Shown piece after piece: positions 59,464 to 64,000 of a stretch of DNA of 64,000 nt. The position numbers and the translations under genes are program-made. The notes beneath the pieces were generated by a model. It did no database searches. It saw nothing but the letters and a program-made list of their open reading frames with translations, and was not told the origin of the DNA. The first letter of the stretch is position 1. Each line of letters begins with the position of its first letter. Source of the DNA: a bacterium (GTDB lineage: Bacteria > Acidobacteriota > Thermoanaerobaculia > Multivoradales > JAHEKO01); NCBI GenBank assembly GCA_024224155.1, contig JAAENP010000385.1, positions 1 to 64,000 on the forward strand. The letters are read 5' to 3'.

Positions 59464-61395
59464 ATGTGCGGAATCGTAGGTAGTTTCGGGGGTGGACTCG
59501 CCCCGAGCCGGCGGGCCGAGACGGTCCGGCGGATGACCGCGACCCTGGGACACCGCGGACCGGACGGTCTGGGCTCGGTGGAGAAGGAGGAATGCGCATT
59601 CGGTTTTCGCCGGCTCGCAATCATGGATCCCGACGGTCCCTCGCAGCCCTACGCGAACGAGGACCAGAGCGTCTGGTGCATGGCGAACGCCGAAATCTAC
59701 AATGCGGATGAGCTCAGGACCGAGCTCGAGACACGCGGGCATGTTCTTCACACCGGCGTTGACACCGAGATCCTGCCTCACCTCTACGAGGAGCACGGCG
59801 CTGATCTGGTTCACAAGCTCAACGGTATGTTCGCTCTGGCGATCTGGGACAGCCGCCGACGCCGGTTGCTGCTCGCGCGCGACCGCGCCGGCGAAAAGCC
59901 TCTTTTCTACTGGCAAACCGGCGGCGAGCTGGTGTTCGCCTCCGAGCTCCGCGCCCTGGCCGAGCATCCGGGGATTCCGCTCAGCGTCGACGCGGTCGCC
60001 CTTCGCCGCTATCTACAACATGATTTCTTTCCCGCGCCCCTGACGCCGCTCGCCGGGGTCCGCAAGCTCCCCGCAGGCCATCTCCTGATCGCGGCGGACG
60101 GAGAGACTTCGGTGCGCTCCTACTGGGACCTCGCCGATCACTTCGGCAACGAGTCGCTGGCCCGTCGGTCGACGAGCGATCTGGCGGATGAGCTCGACCA
60201 CCTACTCGGCCTCGCGGTCCAACGCCGCAGCCGAAGCGACGTGCCGATCGGAGTCTTTCTCTCCGGCGGCATCGATTCTTCGACGGTGCTGGCATACCTC
60301 GCCGAGCAGCTCGGTCCGGGGATCCCGGCCTTTTCTCTGGGCCACACGGATCAGAGTTTCGACGAGTCGCGGTTCGCGCGGGAAACGGCCGAGTTCTTCG
60401 GTGCCGATTTCGACCAGCTCGTGCTGACCGAGGACGACCTCGGCGAAGGCCTCAGGCTCGTAGCCGAGGGCTTCGACGAGCCGCTCGGAGACGCATCGAT
60501 TATTCCCACGCACCTGCTCTCGCGCCACGCGCGCCGGAAGGTGAAGGTCGTGCTGTCCGGGGAGGGCGCCGACGAGCTCTTCGCCGGTTACCCGACCTAT
60601 CTAGGCCACAGGGTCGCCGCGGGCTATCGCAAGCTGCCCGGAGGCCTTCGCAAGGCCCTGGTGCGTTCGGCGCTCAGGCTGATGCCGGTGAAGATGGGCA
60701 ACGTCGGACCGGGATATCTTCTGGAGAGATTCGCGATCGCCGCTGAGAAGGACCTCGTAGAGCGTCACCACACCTGGTTCGGAAGCATCGGTCCCGGATT
60801 GCAGCAGGAGATTCTGTCGAGTCCTCTGCGCGAAGGCCTGGCCTCGGACCAGCCTTTGAGCTCGGCCCGAGACCGTCTCGCGGGACGTGATTTTCCGGAC
60901 GATCTCTCGCTCCTGCTCTACACCGACTTCACCATGTACCTGCAGGACGATCTGCTCACCAAGGTCGACCGCGCCACGATGCTGGCCTCACTCGAGGCGC
61001 GGGCGCCCTTCCTGGATCACGACCTCGCCGAGTTCGTCGCCGGCCTGCCGTCGAGTCAAAAGCTCTCGGGCCTGACGACCAAGGCGATCCTGCGCCGCAC
61101 CGTCCGCAAGCGGCTGCCGAAGGAGGTGCTGAGCCGACGCAAACGGGGTTTCAACATCCCGTTCTCGCGCTGGGTCCTTCACGGCCTGGGCCGCGATCTG
61201 CAGAAGCGCTTCGCTCGCGATCGAATCGAGGCGCGGGGACTTCTTTCGCCCGAGGGCGTCAACCGTCTCTTGGCAGACCATCTGGCCTGCCGGGCCGATC
61301 ACCGCAAGCCGTTGTTCAACCTGCTGGCGCTGGATCTCTGGTGCGATCGCCTCTTCGGGCCCGGCGCCGAGGTCCCGCTGACCTACCCCTCATGA
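59464..61395 (+). CDS. asnB: Asparagine synthase B-like glutamine amidotransferase
   Basis: This 643-residue protein has an N-terminal class II glutaminase domain with nucleophile Cys2 (MCGIVGSFGG) and a synthetase domain with PP-loop FLSGGIDSST (about 265-274). The oxyanion-hole motif usually written NGEIYN is NAEIYN here (Asn75, Ala76). It makes asparagine from aspartate or amidates another acid; relatives also occur in polysaccharide and exosortase-type clusters. A methyltransferase and an acyl-CoA ligase are encoded nearby, so amidation of a surface-polymer precursor is possible. Its stop overlaps the next start (ATGA). Confidence 0.9.
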   Translation: MCGIVGSFGGGLAPSRRAETVRRMTATLGHRGPDGLGSVEKEECAFGFRRLAIMDPDGPSQPYANEDQSVWCMANAEIYNADELRTELETRGHVLHTGVDTEILPHLYEEHGADLVHKLNGMFALAIWDSRRRRLLLARDRAGEKPLFYWQTGGELVFASELRALAEHPGIPLSVDAVALRRYLQHDFFPAPLTPLAGVRKLPAGHLLIAADGETSVRSYWDLADHFGNESLARRSTSDLADELDHLLGLAVQRRSRSDVPIGVFLSGGIDSSTVLAYLAEQLGPGIPAFSLGHTDQSFDESRFARETAEFFGADFDQLVLTEDDLGEGLRLVAEGFDEPLGDASIIPTHLLSRHARRKVKVVLSGEGADELFAGYPTYLGHRVAAGYRKLPGGLRKALVRSALRLMPVKMGNVGPGYLLERFAIAAEKDLVERHHTWFGSIGPGLQQEILSSPLREGLASDQPLSSARDRLAGRDFPDDLSLLLYTDFTMYLQDDLLTKVDRATMLASLEARAPFLDHDLAEFVAGLPSSQKLSGLTTKAILRRTVRKRLPKEVLSRRKRGFNIPFSRWVLHGLGRDLQKRFARDRIEARGLLSPEGVNRLLADHLACRADHRKPLFNLLALDLWCDRLFGPGAEVPLTYPS

Positions 61396-63062
61396 AGCAT
61401 CAGCGACTCGTCCTGCTTCTGGCGGCGCTTCTGTTCCTGTGGTGGCTGGGTGGGCGAGATCTGTGGGCACCGAACGAGCCCTATTTCGCCGAGGGCGCTC
61501 GCGAGATGGTCGTCGACGGCGAGTGGGCCGTTCCCCACGTAAACGGCGTCGTCAGTACCGACAAGCCGCCGTTCTTCTTCTGGCTCATCGCCCTGGTCTC
61601 GTTGCCGTTCGGAAAGGTGACACTTTGGACCTCGCGGCTGCCCTCGGTGTTTGCCGCTCTCGGAACCCTCGCGATCACGATGCGCCTCGGACGAAGGTTC
61701 TACGGCAACAGAACGGCGGCGCTCGCCGGCCTGGTGCTGGCCACCAGCTATATGTTCTGGGAACAGGCGCGCTGGGTCCAGACCGATGCGGTCCTGTGTT
61801 TGTTGATCTGGATCGCGCTGGCCGCTTTTGTCGAGTTCCGCGCCGGCGATCGGAACGGTCTTCGAGCGGGCCTGTTGTTCTGGCTGTCTCTGGCACTGGC
61901 GGTCCTGACCAAGGGCCCCGTCGGACTGCTCCTGCCGCTGGGGATCGCGGTCGTGGTATTGCTCGGAGACCGGAAGATAGGACTCTGGCGGGCTTTTGCG
62001 CCCTGGGCGGGACCGGGGCTGTTTCTGCTCGTGATCGTCTCCTGGATGCTACTCGCCACCTTCGGCAGTGGCGGTGAGTACTCGGTCTGGGGAGCGCTCA
62101 AGGAGCATTTCGTCGACCGGGGGATTCACGGTCTGCACCACAAGCGGCCGCCGTGGTACTACCTCGAGGTGCTGCCCGCAATGATCATGCCCTGGACCTT
62201 TCTGCTCCCGGGGGCGATGGTGCTGGCCTGGCGCCGGCGGCTGTCGTTCGATCGATTCCTGCTGGCCGCAGCCTGGTTCGTCGTCATCTTCTTCTCGATT
62301 TCGACCGAGAAGCGCGAGCTCTACGCCCTACCGGCGTTGCCAGCCATCGCCTTGATGACCGCCGCCCTGGTCGCCAACCTTGCCGGTTGGAATGAGGCGG
62401 AGGAGACCGGCGCACGCCTTCCGGGTCCACGGTGGATCACGCTCGGCCAGACGATCCTCGGCGCCCTCCTGATCGGAACCGCGATCTACGCTCCCATCGC
62501 GGCGGGCGACTACGACTTCGTTCCGCAGTGGGCGGTTGTCATCTTCGCGGTGCTCCTCTCGGCGACCGGAATAGCCACCATCCACGCGGCGGCAAAAGGG
62601 CCCTTGTTGAGGTCCGTGCTCAGCCCGGCGGCCGGTTTCGCGGTGCTCTATCTCTTCGTGGCATCGGTGCTCTGGCCGGCTTTCGAGCCGCGCAAATCGG
62701 CACGTGCGTTCTCGCTGGCGATAGAGAAGGAAACGCGCGAGTACCGCAAATCCGGGCTTCCCATCGTCTCGTTCTGGCTCGAGAACCTGCCACAGCACTT
62801 CGCCTTTTACGGCAACGGTCTGTACACGCTCGAAGTAGACAACCTGTTCGACGTTCAGAGGCACCTGGAGAGGCCGGAGACCGTATTTGCCGTCGTTCAG
62901 GGCGGCAAGCTCGAGGGACTTCCACCCGTCCTCCTCGACCGTCTGCACACGGTGGCGGAAGCGCGGCTGGCCAGGAAGCAAGTCCTCCTGATCACCAACA
63001 CCCGACCCGGGGATACGAAGGCCGTCTCCGCGCCCACCGAGGGGAGTGGCTCGACCGACTAG
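61392..63062 (+). CDS. GT39/ArnT-like membrane glycosyltransferase
   Basis: This 556-residue protein has about twelve membrane helices in the first 430 residues. The first loop has DLWAPNEPYFAEGAREMV, the standard Glu-containing first-loop motif of ArnT and related enzymes, then STDKPPFFFWL. This is the clearest GT39 member in the window and should transfer a sugar from a polyprenyl-phosphate carrier to a lipid, glycan or protein on the periplasmic side. ATG 61392 overlaps the asnB stop by 4 bases, so the genes are coupled. Its last 4 bases overlap the convergent methyltransferase gene. Confidence 0.9.
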   Translation: MKHQRLVLLLAALLFLWWLGGRDLWAPNEPYFAEGAREMVVDGEWAVPHVNGVVSTDKPPFFFWLIALVSLPFGKVTLWTSRLPSVFAALGTLAITMRLGRRFYGNRTAALAGLVLATSYMFWEQARWVQTDAVLCLLIWIALAAFVEFRAGDRNGLRAGLLFWLSLALAVLTKGPVGLLLPLGIAVVVLLGDRKIGLWRAFAPWAGPGLFLLVIVSWMLLATFGSGGEYSVWGALKEHFVDRGIHGLHHKRPPWYYLEVLPAMIMPWTFLLPGAMVLAWRRRLSFDRFLLAAAWFVVIFFSISTEKRELYALPALPAIALMTAALVANLAGWNEAEETGARLPGPRWITLGQTILGALLIGTAIYAPIAAGDYDFVPQWAVVIFAVLLSATGIATIHAAAKGPLLRSVLSPAAGFAVLYLFVASVLWPAFEPRKSARAFSLAIEKETREYRKSGLPIVSFWLENLPQHFAFYGNGLYTLEVDNLFDVQRHLERPETVFAVVQGGKLEGLPPVLLDRLHTVAEARLARKQVLLITNTRPGDTKAVSAPTEGSGSTD

Positions 63063-63949
63063 CCTGGCCCGGCCGCCCGCGAAAAGCGGCAGATCAAGTA
63101 GCGCTTCTTTTCTCGAAACAGGCGGCTATCGATGTTCTCCATACGGGCGCCGACTCGCCGCAGGCGCTTGCGCAGGAAGCGCGCAACCGCGCGGGTCAAG
63201 CGAGGCTTCTTTTGACCGCCGCGCAGGAACGCCAGTCGCAAGGTGGGGAAGAGGTAGCGATCGGCCAGCTGGCAGGCGAGATCGAGAGTCGGCGCCACCT
63301 GCTCGGTGACGTCCTCCTCGTGCTCCAGCGCGAAGCCCGCGGCCTCTGCGGCCGAGAAGAAGTCGGCCAGGAGATGGCCACTCTTGACGATATAGCTGCC
63401 GTCTTTGACCAGCGGAAAGTAGTCACTGACCAATAGGCTGCCCGTGGGTTCGAGCACGCGCTCGACGGCCGGGAAGAGCCGCTCGAGCGGCACGTACTGC
63501 GCGGACTCACTCATGAGCACGAGATCGAACGGCGTTTCGCTCTTGAAGTCTTCGAAGCGGCACTTGTGGAATCTGAAGCCGGTCGCAGCCCGGAACCTCT
63601 CCCCGTGGGAGGCGTCGGGGCTCAGGCCTTCGACTTCGTAGCCCAGCTTTTTCAGAGCGCGCGCGTTGCCGCCCGCTCCGCTCCCGACGTCGAGGACTCG
63701 CTTGGCGCCATCGGGAATCAAGCCGAGCAGGCGATCGAGGTAACGCTTCTGAGCGGCGCGCATTCCTTCCAGGGATAGCGAATCGGCTTCGTCCCAAAGC
63801 CCATAGTGAAGATGTTCGAGCCCCAGGACCTCGAGGTAGAAGCGCAGGCCGACGTCGTCGCTGGGCACCTCGGTCGCCGCGAGGAGCCGGTCCAGCTCCA
63901 GAGTCTCCTCCAGGGGCCGGTCCAGGAATGAAAAACGATCGATATCCAA
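63059..63949 (-). CDS. SAM-dependent methyltransferase
   Basis: This 296-residue class I methyltransferase has motif I VLDVGSGAGGNARAL, the acidic position after it in VEGLSPDASHG, and motif IV region FDLVLMSESAQYV. An N-terminal helical extension contains HYGLWDEADS, a feature of enzymes that methylate small molecules or lipids. The substrate is unknown. TTG 63949 follows GGAG by 6 bases and lies 3 bases past the ligase stop, so the two genes form one minus-strand operon. Confidence 0.85.
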   Translation of the reverse strand: MDIDRFSFLDRPLEETLELDRLLAATEVPSDDVGLRFYLEVLGLEHLHYGLWDEADSLSLEGMRAAQKRYLDRLLGLIPDGAKRVLDVGSGAGGNARALKKLGYEVEGLSPDASHGERFRAATGFRFHKCRFEDFKSETPFDLVLMSESAQYVPLERLFPAVERVLEPTGSLLVSDYFPLVKDGSYIVKSGHLLADFFSAAEAAGFALEHEEDVTEQVAPTLDLACQLADRYLFPTLRLAFLRGGQKKPRLTRAVARFLRKRLRRVGARMENIDSRLFREKKRYLICRFSRAAGPG

Positions 63950-63952
63950 TGC

Positions 63953-64000
63953 CTACTCCCGTGCGAGCTTCTTGAGGGCTCCCCGATCGACCTTGCCGAG
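63953..64000 (-). CDS. C-terminal end of an AMP-forming acyl-CoA ligase
   Basis: Only the last 15 codons are in the window, on the minus strand, ending at TAG 63955-63953. LGKVDRGALKKL is the A10 motif of acyl-CoA synthetases and adenylation domains; the Lys of GKVDR is the catalytic lysine of the adenylation half-reaction. The substrate cannot be told. It could be the CoA ligase that starts the aminobenzoyl-CoA pathway or a ligase of the adjacent glycan-like set; the rest of the gene is needed to decide. Confidence 0.75.
   Translation of the reverse strand, partial: LGKVDRGALKKLARE

Noticed and set aside
1-64000. CRISPR arrays, tRNAs, rRNAs, transposases, prophage
   Set aside because: I saw no regularly spaced repeats, no cloverleaf-like sequences in the gaps, and no transposase or phage proteins. 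A tRNAscan-SE and Infernal run would settle the RNA question.

Overview
The window is a 64-kb, GC-rich bacterial chromosome segment from a diderm. It most likely comes from the Acidobacteriota. The evidence is two proteins of the VWFA-related family typical of Acidobacteria, an Oar-like TonB-dependent receptor with an N-terminal carboxypeptidase-regulatory-like domain, a CRTAC1-like (FG-GAP plus ASPIC/UnbV) lipoprotein, many TPR proteins and an Mla/MCE lipid-transport operon. The phylum call is inference from gene families; no rRNA or other marker is present. I found no tRNA, rRNA, CRISPR array, insertion sequence or prophage gene.

Layout. 1-4566: tail of an unknown gene, dnaB, then an MlaE-MlaF-MlaD operon whose MCE protein ends in a probable outer-membrane beta-barrel. 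4858-7798 (minus): purC and a 678-residue protein with a class III nucleotidyl-cyclase-like domain. 7901-11472: leucyl aminopeptidase and two Opp/Dpp ATPases without permeases. 11562-17097: TolC-like, Yip1-like, HlyD-type adaptor and MacB-like ATPase and permease, a tripartite efflux set. 17134-29586: a GT39-like membrane protein, TPR and transglutaminase-like/TPR exported proteins, a VWFA protein, the TonB-dependent receptor, and a TPR/CRTAC1 pair. 29573-46436: an envelope-glycan-like region with GT2, three SGNH-hydrolase-like proteins, a polysaccharide deacetylase, two GT39-like proteins (one with TPRs), a zinc-ribbon methyltransferase, a carbamoyltransferase fused to an SxtJ-like membrane domain, a 49-residue DUF5989-like protein, and a second VWFA plus transglutaminase-like/TPR set. 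46541-51037: PEP mutase/isocitrate lyase family enzyme, GNAT protein, small membrane protein and two exported proteins of unknown function. 51075-59384: a creatininase-family hydrolase and a catabolic operon (SDR, RidA-like, enoyl-CoA hydratase, acyl-CoA dehydrogenase, OYE, flavin monooxygenase/OYE fusion, thioesterase) matching the aerobic 2-aminobenzoyl-CoA (anthranilate) route. 59464-64000: AsnB-like amidotransferase, GT39-like protein, methyltransferase and the last 15 codons of an acyl-CoA ligase.

The two most noteworthy systems are the carbamoyltransferase-SxtJ fusion with DUF5989 and membrane SGNH proteins (a candidate surface-polymer O-modification system) and the aminobenzoyl-CoA operon. 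A third signal is regulatory. An extended -10-like motif (TGnTAGnCT and variants) lies just upstream of many unlinked genes, often only 6-9 nt from the start codon, which suggests leaderless mRNAs. No stretch longer than 300 bases lacks a gene; the longest gap is 4567-4857.
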